From positions 62,001-126,000 of the forward strand of contig JAQWLJ010000033.1 in assembly GCA_029247365.1 (NCBI GenBank): a stretch of 64,000 bases of DNA. Reading direction: 5' to 3'. The translations under genes and the position numbers were made by a program. Below the pieces are notes generated by a model, which did no database searches, was not told the origin of the DNA, and saw nothing but the letters and a program-made list of their open reading frames with translations. Origin of the DNA: Acidimicrobiales bacterium. Its GTDB lineage: Bacteria > Actinomycetota > Acidimicrobiia > Acidimicrobiales > Aldehydirespiratoraceae. This document shows, piece after piece, positions 1 to 8,451 of this stretch (positions are counted from its first letter, which is position 1; each line of letters begins with the position of its first letter).

Positions 1-98
1 AGTCGGTTGTCCGGCCAGGTGCGATCGAGGAGTTCCACAGCCGGGTAGGGCCGGTACTTCTCGAACGGCATTGCGCTGTTGGAAGGCGCTGGCGTCAT
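1..98 (-). CDS. leuA: 2-isopropylmalate synthase, N-terminal part (runs off window start)
   Basis: Reverse strand from 98 reads MTPAPSNSAMPFEKYRPYPAVELLDRTWPDNR, the conserved LeuA N-terminus (KYRPF..V.L.DRTWP.NR). Not in the supplied ORF track. Confidence 0.9.
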   Translation of the reverse strand, partial: MTPAPSNSAMPFEKYRPYPAVELLDRTWPDNR

Positions 99-108
99 GG
101 ATCTCTCC

Positions 109-159
109 CTCGGGGGGTTGGCTGGCAAAAGGGTACTGAAAAGCGCAGAACCCCCCGAG
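109..159 (-). promoter_or_regulatory. leuA attenuator/sequestor hairpin
   Basis: Perfect 11-bp inverted repeat CTCGGGGGGTT (RNA 5' arm, 159-149) / AACCCCCCGAG (119-109), immediately overlapping the GAGGGAGAG Shine-Dalgarno of leuA. Confidence 0.7.
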
Positions 160-180
160 CCACGAGGGCACGAGGGGTTT

Positions 181-206
181 GGCGGGCGCCGTTATGGGCG
201 CTCGCC
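181..206 (-). promoter_or_regulatory. Hairpin following the leader peptide
   Basis: GGCGAGCGCC / GGCGCCCGCC arms (one mismatch) with 6-nt loop; the stem begins at the leuL stop codon. Confidence 0.5.
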
Positions 207-244
207 TACACGAGAAGAAGCAGGAACGAACGATGGTGCTCCAC
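206..244 (-). CDS. leuL: Leucine leader peptide MEHHRSFLLLLV (leuA attenuator peptide)
   Basis: GTG GAG CAC CAT CGT TCG TTC CTG CTT CTT CTC GTG TAG: four consecutive Leu codons just before the stop, about 110 nt upstream of leuA. Confidence 0.85.
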   Translation of the reverse strand: MEHHRSFLLLLV

Positions 245-252
245 GAGGTAAC

Positions 253-280
253 ACGCTAATCCCACCCTGGCGATTGTCAA
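253..280 (-). promoter_or_regulatory. Sigma70-like promoter for leuL-leuA
   Basis: Reverse strand TTGACA (280-275), 16-nt spacer, TAGCGT (258-253); leuL start codon 8 nt downstream. Confidence 0.75.
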
Positions 281-539
281 CCGCGGCACGACATCGACCC
301 TCCGGCGACGTCGCCGCCGCTCAAGGCTCGACGACGAGTCCGTCGGCGAGCAACGCCGAAGTCCCGTCGGGATTCGTCACCACCACGTCCCAGCGTCGAA
401 CCTTCCCAAGCCCGCCGGCCTTGACCCGTATGGCAGCCGTGCTCATCTCACCGTGACACCAGATCCGGTCAGAGTCATCGACCCAGCCACGCTCCGAGGC
501 GGACATCGTCGGGCTGGGCGCGAACAGGCTCGAGACGTC

Positions 540-1388
540 TTAGTTGAGGCCAGCCAAGAAGTCGGTGACGGCGGCACGGAAAACGTCATTCTTGTCGCCC
601 GCCACCATGTGAGCGGCGTCGGCAACATCGACGTAGCTCACATCGGGAACCTGGGCAAGGAAGCGACGCGCCCCCTCTTCGGAGACGACGTCACTCATGC
701 GGCCGCGTACCAGGAGCTTGGGCACGTCAATCCGGTGCATGCATTCGGTCAACATGACTGGGTCGAACATTTTCGCCGGGTCGCCTTGAGGATCCGGCAT
801 CAGAAAGGCCGGATCCCAGTGCCAATACCAGCGGCCGTTTCGCTCTCGCAGGTTCTTTCGCAGCCCGGCAGGGTCGATGGCGCGGTCGGCGCGCGGGGCG
901 TACGCCGCCACCACTTCAGCAGCCTCTTCCAGGGATCCGAAACCCGTCTCGACGTGGGCCCGGAGGAAGTCGCCGATGCGATTGGTTCCAGTGCGTTCCA
1001 TTTCTGGAACGATGTCGACCAAAATCAGCCCACGGCCGCTGCCCGGCCGCAGGCCACCCATGGCGCGGATGGCGGTGAGTCCACCGAGTGATGCTCCGAC
1101 CACTACCGGGTCGTGCCCGAGTTGATCGAACACCGCAACCAGGTCACCGGCGTAGTCATCGAGACCGTAGGAACCCGTCGGGTCCCAGGCACTTTCACCG
1201 TGACCCCGTAGGTCGACTGTGATCGCACACCAGCCGGTCTCGGCGACGACAGCGGCGGCCCGACCCCACGAATGCCGGGTCTGGCCGCCACCATGCAGGA
1301 ACACCACCGGCGGATCTGTCGAGTCGCCGTACCGGTCGGCCGTCAACGACAGCGCACCCGCGGAGAAGGTGATCGTCTCCGATTCCAT
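540..1388 (-). CDS. alpha/beta hydrolase
   Basis: VVFLHGGGQTRHSWG, DLRGHGES, VVGASLGG motifs; start at MESETITF preferred over the longer ORF (to 1421). Confidence 0.85.
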   Translation of the reverse strand: MESETITFSAGALSLTADRYGDSTDPPVVFLHGGGQTRHSWGRAAAVVAETGWCAITVDLRGHGESAWDPTGSYGLDDYAGDLVAVFDQLGHDPVVVGASLGGLTAIRAMGGLRPGSGRGLILVDIVPEMERTGTNRIGDFLRAHVETGFGSLEEAAEVVAAYAPRADRAIDPAGLRKNLRERNGRWYWHWDPAFLMPDPQGDPAKMFDPVMLTECMHRIDVPKLLVRGRMSDVVSEEGARRFLAQVPDVSYVDVADAAHMVAGDKNDVFRAAVTDFLAGLN

Positions 1389-1447
1389 GCAGGCCGACCG
1401 TACCGGTGACGATATGGTCACCCACCACTGGGCTCCAGGGAGGATCT

Positions 1448-2371
1448 ATGGCCTTTCCCGAAGACATCGGCGTCATCGACACGATGATGGGCACGACCGC
1501 CGGAACCACCGGCAAGAACCGCTACGCGTTCCTCGACCGGGCCCTGAAGGACGCAGAGTCGGCGAACATGAACTTCCCGGCGCAGTACATGTTCAAGGAT
1601 GTTCCGTTCTCCGACCAGGCCCGCGATACCGATGGAAACCTCCAGGAGCCGCCCCAGGGACCCGACCTGCTCCTGCCGTTCATGGACCGCAGCAATGTCG
1701 AGCTCGCCATGGTGGGCCTCAGAGCCGATGGCACAGGCGAGGGTGTTCGGTGCGTGACCGAGCACCCTGACCGATTCATTCCTTGCTTCGAGCCCGACCC
1801 CAACGATGGCGTCGAGGCGATCCGTCAGATCCGGCGCCTTCACGACGAGTTCGGGCTGAAAGCCATTACTGCGTTTCCCTCGGGGCGCATGCCGCAGGTC
1901 CCGATCGATGCGCCGCTGATGTACCCGCTCTACGCATTGTGCTGTGAGCTCGACATCCCAATCTTCTGCTGCGCCGGAATTCCCGGCCCGCGAGTGCCGG
2001 CCGCGCCGCAGCATGTCGAGCGCATCGATCAGGTCATGTACGACTTCCCGGAGTTGACCTTTGTGACCCGCCATGGCTGCGAGCCATGGGAGGACCTGGC
2101 AGTCAAGCTGATGCTCAAGTGGCCCGGCTTGCACTACTCCACATCTGCCTTCGCACCAAAGCACTACCCCACCGCGATCATCGACTACGCCAACACCCGA
2201 GGCGCCGACAAGATCATCTACGCGGGGTACTTCCCGATGGGGCTCTCGCTCGACCGAATTTTTGAACAGCTGCATCACGTCCCCTTCAAGCAGCATGTGT
2301 GGCCAAAGTTCCTTCGGGACAACGCTCGACGGGTCCTGCGCCTCGACGATGGCCCCGTGCCAGTCGAGTAA
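1448..2371 (+). CDS. amidohydrolase (amidohydrolase_2 family)
   Basis: ORF MAFPEDIGVIDTMMGTT..., FGLKAITAFPSG; GGAGG RBS upstream of 1448. Confidence 0.75.
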   Translation: MAFPEDIGVIDTMMGTTAGTTGKNRYAFLDRALKDAESANMNFPAQYMFKDVPFSDQARDTDGNLQEPPQGPDLLLPFMDRSNVELAMVGLRADGTGEGVRCVTEHPDRFIPCFEPDPNDGVEAIRQIRRLHDEFGLKAITAFPSGRMPQVPIDAPLMYPLYALCCELDIPIFCCAGIPGPRVPAAPQHVERIDQVMYDFPELTFVTRHGCEPWEDLAVKLMLKWPGLHYSTSAFAPKHYPTAIIDYANTRGADKIIYAGYFPMGLSLDRIFEQLHHVPFKQHVWPKFLRDNARRVLRLDDGPVPVE

Positions 2372-2457
2372 GTCTGCGACCAGCAGGCCCCCCTCGACCC
2401 GAAGTTGACCGCCGAAACGAACGAGTTCCATGGTCGGAACCAGTCGGGCTGGCAGGC

Positions 2458-3330
2458 ATGCTTGAGCCCGTGGACGAACTTCGCTGGTCGGCACCCGAAC
2501 TCGACCTTCGAGCCCCCCTTCTCGTGACCGCGTTCGAGGGGCTGTTTGACGTCGGTGGTGCAGCGACGGGCGCAGTGCAGTCGCTGCGGAACGGCCCTAC
2601 GGTCGCGCTCGGCGAGATCGACGCCGACCCCTTCTTCGACTTCACGGAACGACGCCCGATGGTCCGGGTAGCCGACGACGGCCGTCAGGTCATCGACTGG
2701 CCCGAGAACCGGATCGATGCGCTTCCGCTGCCCGAGGACAGCCGCGACCTCGTGCTACTCGAAGGTGTCGAACCCCATCTCCTGTGGCGCACCTTCAGCA
2801 GCGCGGTCGCGTCGGTAGCCGAACGGGTCGGTGCGGCGATGGTCGTCACCCTCGGCGCAATGATCGCCGAGATCCCCCACACCCGACCCCCGACGATCAC
2901 AGGCTCCACCACCGATCCCGACCTGGCCCGGGCCATGCGCCTCGACCAGCCCTCCTACCAGGGCCCAACAGGGGTGATCGGCGTGTTGCACCAGCATCTC
3001 GAGGAAGTCGGGATCCCGGCGGTTTCGCTACGGGCCTCGGTCCCTCACTACGTCTCAGGTTCACCCAACCCCAAAGCGTCGCGGGCGCTGCTCGAACGCT
3101 TCGAACGCATCACAGGCGTCCGGACCCGATGGTCCGATCTCGATGCCGAGGCTCGGGAGTGGGAGGCCCGGGTCAATGAGGCAATGGCGGACGACGGGGA
3201 CATCGTCCACTACGTGCGGCGTCTCGAAGAGCGCTTCGACCAGCGTGCCCAGGCCGACATGCCTGACGCCGACGACCTCGCCGCCGAATTCGAACGCTTC
3301 CTCCGACACCAAGACGACACCGACGACTGA
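2458..3330 (+). CDS. PAC2 family protein
   Basis: LLVTAFEGLFDVGGAATGAVQSL..., GVIGVLHQHLEEVGIPAVSLRASVPHYVSGSPNPKASRALL, typical of PAC2 proteins. Confidence 0.8.
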   Translation: MLEPVDELRWSAPELDLRAPLLVTAFEGLFDVGGAATGAVQSLRNGPTVALGEIDADPFFDFTERRPMVRVADDGRQVIDWPENRIDALPLPEDSRDLVLLEGVEPHLLWRTFSSAVASVAERVGAAMVVTLGAMIAEIPHTRPPTITGSTTDPDLARAMRLDQPSYQGPTGVIGVLHQHLEEVGIPAVSLRASVPHYVSGSPNPKASRALLERFERITGVRTRWSDLDAEAREWEARVNEAMADDGDIVHYVRRLEERFDQRAQADMPDADDLAAEFERFLRHQDDTDD

Positions 3331-3331
3331 C

Positions 3332-4105
3332 GTGCACCATCTCGTCGTCCTTCCCGCCGGCGAGGATCGCGAACTACTTGCCGACGCACTCTGGATGGCC
3401 GGCGCAGTCGGGGTCGAAGATCTCAGCGCTGCCGTCCGAGGGGCCTTCACCGACTCCGGCATCGCCAAGACGGTCGCCACCCAACTGGGAGGCACGGTCG
3501 AAGTCGTGGCCGACCCCGACGGCCTCGACGCGTGGCGCGCCCATGCAACGGTTCATCAGGCGGGACCATTCACCGTCCGACCCCCTTGGCTCGACTCCCA
3601 CCCCGAAGCCGTCGATCTCGTGATCGACCCCCGGCACGCGTTTGGAAGCGGAAGCCATCCGTCGACCCGGCTCGCCCTCGAAATCCTTGCGTCGGCCGTC
3701 ACCACCGGGGATCACGTCCTCGATGTAGGAACAGGCAGTGGCATCCTCGCAATCGGCGCAGCCCGATTGGGCGCGGGCTACGTGGTTGCCGTCGACACCG
3801 ACCCGAACGCCGAGACCGCAGTGCGGGCCAACGCTGAAGCGAACGGTGTCGGTTCGCTCGTCGCCTTTACCCGCGCCGACGGCGTAACCCTTCGTGGCAC
3901 TCACGATCTCGGCGTCTGCAACATGACGATCGACCTGCACGAGGAGATCGGGCCCACCGTCGCCGAGCGAACCACCATTGGCCGTATGGTCGTGGCCGGC
4001 ATCCTCGTCGGCGACCAGGAGAAGCGTGCCGTTGCCGCCCACGCTCGCACCGAGATCCTCGACCGCCGTGCCGACGGCGACTGGGCAGCCCTCTTGTTGG
4101 GGTGA
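3332..4105 (+). CDS. ribosomal protein L11 methyltransferase-like (PrmA family)
   Basis: IDPRHAFGSGSHPSTRLALEIL...VLDVGTGSGILAIGAARLGA; GTG start adjacent to previous stop. Confidence 0.85.
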   Translation: MHHLVVLPAGEDRELLADALWMAGAVGVEDLSAAVRGAFTDSGIAKTVATQLGGTVEVVADPDGLDAWRAHATVHQAGPFTVRPPWLDSHPEAVDLVIDPRHAFGSGSHPSTRLALEILASAVTTGDHVLDVGTGSGILAIGAARLGAGYVVAVDTDPNAETAVRANAEANGVGSLVAFTRADGVTLRGTHDLGVCNMTIDLHEEIGPTVAERTTIGRMVVAGILVGDQEKRAVAAHARTEILDRRADGDWAALLLG

Positions 4106-4161
4106 ACCGACCCTGACCGCCGACTCGCGCACCTCGGCATGGGCCTCCTAGAGTCACCGCA

Positions 4162-4689
4162 ATGGCACGAATCGATGTCCCCACCGGGCCTGGCCTTGAG
4201 CGCGAGCGCCTGCTCGCGATGCACCTCGACGTCGCCATGGGCATGGCCGCATACGCCGAGGCCGTCTACACGAAGACGTCCCTCCCTCCGAGGGTTCGCG
4301 AGGTCGCTCGGTTCCGGATCGCACGAGCCAACAGCTGCCCCGTCTGCCTCAACACCAGGTCTCCGCTCGCCACGGCCGACGGGTTTGACGAGTCGACCGT
4401 TGACAACGTCGTCACGTGCGACGTCGGTGCCCTTGACATGCTTGGCGAGCTCGATGAGCGGGAACAACTCGCAGGCGATTTCGCCGACCGATTCGCCGGA
4501 GACCATCACTCGATTGACGACACCTTGATGGTCCGGCTCCAGCAACACTTCTCTGACATCGAGATCATTGAGCTGACCGCCCTGTGCGCCATGACGCTCG
4601 GCAACGGGCGCCTCCTTACGGTGCTCGGGGTTGAGGCCGACGACGAGGGGCATTACCTCCTGACCGAAACAGCGCAGACCACCCCGTGA
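4162..4689 (+). CDS. carboxymuconolactone decarboxylase / AhpD-like protein
   Basis: LPPRVREVARFRIARANSCPVCLNTR, with the CxxC of CMD/AhpD domains. Confidence 0.8.
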   Translation: MARIDVPTGPGLERERLLAMHLDVAMGMAAYAEAVYTKTSLPPRVREVARFRIARANSCPVCLNTRSPLATADGFDESTVDNVVTCDVGALDMLGELDEREQLAGDFADRFAGDHHSIDDTLMVRLQQHFSDIEIIELTALCAMTLGNGRLLTVLGVEADDEGHYLLTETAQTTP

Positions 4690-5504
4690 CCGTGACCATC
4701 ACCTCGACCGACGGTGTCCACGTCGCACTCCACGACCTGGGTGGGGATGGTCTACCCCTGCTGTTCGTGCACGCCACCGGCTTCCACGGCAACTGCTACC
4801 GGCAGATTGCCCGCCGCCTCCATGACGTCCGCCACTGTTGGGCCCCGGACCTCCGCGGCCATGGCGACACCAACGTCCCCAACGACGACCGGTTCGACTG
4901 GGCTGGGATGGCCGAGGATCTGTGTGCCGTTCTCGACCAAATGGGGCTCGATGAGCCGATCGACTTCGTCGGCCATTCGATGGGCGGCGCCACGATCCTC
5001 GCTGCTGAGCTGATGCGACCCGGGTCGATTCGCGCCGCGTGGCTTTTCGAGCCGATCGTGTTCCCCGACGCACCTGTCGCCGCCGACAGCACCCTGGCCG
5101 CCGGCGCTCGTCGGCGACGGGCGATCTTCCCTGATCAGGAGGCTGCCATCGAGCGCTACCGCTCGCGGCCACCGTTCGACGCGATCGATCCAGAGGTGCT
5201 CAACGACTACGTCCGCTACGGCTTTGGGCCGCACCCCGATGGTGTCATCCTGAAATGCCTTCCGAATAGCGAGGCAGCGACCTTCGAAAACACCGACCGC
5301 ACCCTGTACCCACGGGTCCAAGCCGTCAACGCAACCGTCACCGTGATCGGGTCGACCGATGGCGGACCGCCAGCCCGGTTTGCCGCCGGCGTGGCCGACG
5401 CAGTACCCGGCGCCCAGCTCGTCGTGTGGGAGGGCGAGACTCACTTCGGCCCCTTCACCAACCCCGAACGAGCAGCGACAGAGATCCGATCACTCATCTT
5501 GTGA
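4686..5504 (+). CDS. alpha/beta hydrolase
   Basis: LLFVHATGFHGNCY, DLRGHGDT, FVGHSMGGAT. Confidence 0.9.
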   Translation: MTVTITSTDGVHVALHDLGGDGLPLLFVHATGFHGNCYRQIARRLHDVRHCWAPDLRGHGDTNVPNDDRFDWAGMAEDLCAVLDQMGLDEPIDFVGHSMGGATILAAELMRPGSIRAAWLFEPIVFPDAPVAADSTLAAGARRRRAIFPDQEAAIERYRSRPPFDAIDPEVLNDYVRYGFGPHPDGVILKCLPNSEAATFENTDRTLYPRVQAVNATVTVIGSTDGGPPARFAAGVADAVPGAQLVVWEGETHFGPFTNPERAATEIRSLIL

Positions 5505-5650
5505 GCGGAATCACCTCCACGAGTGACTTGGGCTCGAGGCCACCCGAAACCCGCATCGTTGGTACCTCCCGGTCACCCGCCGGATCAGCTCGCAGAGCAA
5601 GTTCCCACTCGTCGGCGCTGGACTTGCGGCAACGGTGACCGCTGTCGAGG

Positions 5651-5674
5651 AGACCACTGGCCGACCAGTGGTCT
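5651..5674. terminator. Hairpin between convergent genes, possible bidirectional terminator
   Basis: AGACCACTGG-CCGA-CCAGTGGTCT: perfect 10-bp arms, 4-nt loop; no clear U-tract. Confidence 0.4.
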
Positions 5675-5742
5675 GGGCCACGAGCCACCTCCAAACTATC
5701 GCCAGCCAGAGCGTCGTCGTCCGCGACCGCCGCTGAGCCCGC

Positions 5743-6546
5743 TCACATCCGGAAGGTCCCGTCGAGCGTCACTTTCCATGCCGCGCCGGCGGTCGTTCCC
5801 CCGTCGACGGGCACGCTCACCCCAGTGACGAAGCTGGCCATATCCGATGCCAGAAACGCGACCACCGCCGCACACTCCTCAGGTGACCCCATTCTGCGAA
5901 GCGGCGTGGGGTGATGGTCTACCGACATGGCACCGCTCGTCGCTGCGAGGTCGGAGTCACCAGTCGTGGGGATCATGTCGGGCGCGACCGCATTAACCCG
6001 CACACCTCGGTCCGAGAGCTCGAGTGCAAGAGTCTTTGTGAACTGCTCGACCGCCGCCTTCATCGCCCCGTAGATCCCAAACCCAGGGGCCGCATGGTGC
6101 GCCTCGACAGAGGTGACATTGACGATCGCCGCGCCGTCGCTAAGTCGGTCCATCGCAGCGCGCACACAGTTGGTGACTGTCCCAAAGTTCTCTGCGATCA
6201 GTGCTGCCTCGCCCTTTGCGGTCACATCGGCAAATTCGGCATGGAAGCCACCGCCGACATTATTGACAAGCACGTCGACCGGGCCAAGCGAGTCGGCCAC
6301 CGCAGCGAAAAAACTCTCAACGGCATCAGCATTACGAACGTCGAACACACCAGTGTGGACACGTCGCCCTGTCGCCTCGATTGCGGCGGCAGTCGCTGCC
6401 AGCCCTTCAGCGTCGCGATCACACACGGCGAGGTGCGCGCCGAAACGGGCGAGCGTCCGTGCAGTAGCGGCGCCGATACCCCAGGCCGCGCCGGTGACCA
6501 CGGCGACTCGGTCGGTCATCAGGATCCGCTCGGGATTGAGCTCCAC
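5743..6546 (-). CDS. SDR family oxidoreductase
   Basis: VAVVTGAAWGIGAATA, NNVGGG, YGAMKAA, SFVTGVSVPVDGG. Confidence 0.9.
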   Translation of the reverse strand: MELNPERILMTDRVAVVTGAAWGIGAATARTLARFGAHLAVCDRDAEGLAATAAAIEATGRRVHTGVFDVRNADAVESFFAAVADSLGPVDVLVNNVGGGFHAEFADVTAKGEAALIAENFGTVTNCVRAAMDRLSDGAAIVNVTSVEAHHAAPGFGIYGAMKAAVEQFTKTLALELSDRGVRVNAVAPDMIPTTGDSDLAATSGAMSVDHHPTPLRRMGSPEECAAVVAFLASDMASFVTGVSVPVDGGTTAGAAWKVTLDGTFRM

Positions 6547-6584
6547 AGTGCCTCCCTCGGTCGAGTCGCCCTACCCTACGCCGC

Positions 6585-8039
6585 ATGCCCGTTGACCCCC
6601 GAACGCCAGTGGTTGTCGGTCGGGCCCAAATCGTGGGCCCCACACCCGACGTCGATGCCCCAACCGACGCCGTGTCGCTGATGCGACAGGCGACCGAAGT
6701 AGCCCTCGCTGACGCCGGGGCCCACGGCACCGACGTCGACACCGTCGGCGTGGTCGGCGGGCTGTTCGGCGACCCGAATCCGGCCGCCACCATTGCGGCC
6801 GAGATCGGAGCGGCACGAGCCCACACCATCCTCACCACCTGGGGTGGCAACACACCGGTGGCGTTGCTCGGCGAACTGGGCCAGCGCATCGTCGACGGTC
6901 ACGTCGACCTCGCAGTCTTTGTCGGGGGGGAGGCCAATCACACCCGCGACGCGCTCCGTCGGGCCGGTCGAGAGATACCCAAACGCGAACCGATCGACAC
7001 ACCGGCGCCAGAGGTCTGGGGCAAACAGCTCCAGATGGGAAACGCAGAGACGGTCGAACGAGGCGGCGAGATGCCCCGGAACACGTACGCCGTGTTCCAG
7101 AGCGCGCTCCGCGCGGCTGCGGGCACCTCGCTCGACGAAGCCCGAGACTCCATCGCAGCACTGTGGGCGGGTTACAGCGATGTAGCAGCGGCGAACCCCG
7201 ACCTCAACGTCAAGGCGATGGATGCCGAAGCCATCCGCAACCCGTTTCCGAGCAACCGAATGGTGTCATGGCCGTACACCAAAGCTATGTGTGCCAACAA
7301 CCGAGTCGACCATGCGGCCGCCCTCGTGGTTTGCAGCGCCGGCACCGCCGACAAATTGGGGTTTCCTCGTGACCAGCAGGTGTACCTCCACGAGACAATC
7401 ATTGCGACTGACACCAACACTTTCATCGATCGCGAGCGGATCGATATCATCCCCGGGATAGACGCAGCGGCCGTCGCACTAACCGAGCGGTGGGGCCCGC
7501 TCGACCGGTTCGGCCACGTCGATCTCTACGGCTGTTTCCCATCAATTGTGCAGTACACCGCCAACGCCCTCGGCCTGCGCCCCGGGCGCCCGCTGACCGT
7601 CACCGGCGGCCTTGGATTCATGGGGGCTCCCCTCAACTTTGCCGCTGGCCAGTCGCTGGTCGCCATGGTGCGTGCCCTCCGGGCTGACCCCGGTAGCTAC
7701 GGCCTTGTGCAGGGAAACGGTGGCCACGCCGCAAAGCACGCATTCGCGGTGCTTTCGACCGACCCACCCGAGGTGCTGCCAACGGTCACAACCCTCGACC
7801 TCGACAAACCCTTGGTCCCCATAGCACCGCCCGACGCTAGCGGTAACGCCACGATCGAGGGCCTCACCGTTGAGTTTGACCACGCTGGACCGTCCCGGGC
7901 CGTGGCCGTCTGTCGCCTTCATAGCGGTGAGGGGCGCCTGTGGGTGACCTCGACGGATGCCACCGTCATGGACGCTGCCATCACCCGCGAACTAGTCGGA
8001 GCTCCGGCTGTCATCGCCGCCGGGGAGTTCCGCTTCTAA
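6585..8039 (+). CDS. thiolase superfamily / acetyl-CoA acetyltransferase-like protein
   Basis: RTPVVVGRAQI..., DVDTVGVVGG..., C-terminal GGLGFMGAPLNFAAGQSLVAMV...GLVQGNGGHAAKHA. Confidence 0.85.
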   Translation: MPVDPRTPVVVGRAQIVGPTPDVDAPTDAVSLMRQATEVALADAGAHGTDVDTVGVVGGLFGDPNPAATIAAEIGAARAHTILTTWGGNTPVALLGELGQRIVDGHVDLAVFVGGEANHTRDALRRAGREIPKREPIDTPAPEVWGKQLQMGNAETVERGGEMPRNTYAVFQSALRAAAGTSLDEARDSIAALWAGYSDVAAANPDLNVKAMDAEAIRNPFPSNRMVSWPYTKAMCANNRVDHAAALVVCSAGTADKLGFPRDQQVYLHETIIATDTNTFIDRERIDIIPGIDAAAVALTERWGPLDRFGHVDLYGCFPSIVQYTANALGLRPGRPLTVTGGLGFMGAPLNFAAGQSLVAMVRALRADPGSYGLVQGNGGHAAKHAFAVLSTDPPEVLPTVTTLDLDKPLVPIAPPDASGNATIEGLTVEFDHAGPSRAVAVCRLHSGEGRLWVTSTDATVMDAAITRELVGAPAVIAAGEFRF

Positions 8040-8406
8040 GTAAGGGTTCGGACCGGCTGGCTGCGTCGCTAACCATCAGGCGATCGCGCACCTCAACTGC
8101 CGGCACAGAGGGGCCGAAGAAGTAGCCCGAGGGGCGGACACAGCTGAGCCAAACGAGTCTGTCGGCCCGGGCCTGGTTCTTTACCCGTTCGACCACGAGG
8201 ATGAGGTCCAGTGCATCGACGAGGGAGACGACCGACCGGACGAAGGTGCCCTCGACGCTGAGAATTTCTCCGACCTAAGCGAGGGCTATCTGGGTCGCTT
8301 CGCCACAGCTAGTAAGACGACCCGATGGGAGCGCCGCGCCGATCCGCCACACGGCTTGATGGCGCTCTTCCCGGTCGACGCTTCTTTGAGGCATCGCCGT
8401 TCCAAT
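8011..8406 (-). pseudogene. Degraded GGDEF-EAL protein remnant
   Basis: One frame reads AMPQRSVDREERHQAVWRIGAAL...(TAG)VGEILSVEGTFVRSVVSLVDALDLILVVERVKNQARADRLVWLSCVRPSGYFFGPSVPAVEVR: GGDEF-EAL linker plus EAL C-terminus, with an in-frame stop and most of the EAL domain missing. Confidence 0.6.
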
Positions 8407-8451
8407 AGCCAAATCTGCCACTGTTCTTGACAGTTGGTAGATTGCCAAGCC

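Noticed and set aside
79-456. 125-aa plus-strand ORF over the leuA leader
   Set aside because: Covers the minus-strand promoter, leader and hairpins; low-complexity sequence with no family signal.
1418-2494. 358-aa minus-strand ORF
   Set aside because: Antisense to the amidohydrolase with low-complexity composition; the plus frame carries clear family motifs.
5494-5694. 66-aa minus-strand ORF (ADEWELALRADPAGDREVPTMRVSGG...)
   Set aside because: Looks faintly protein-like but contains the hairpin, has no recognisable family and overlaps the hydrolase end; not supported.
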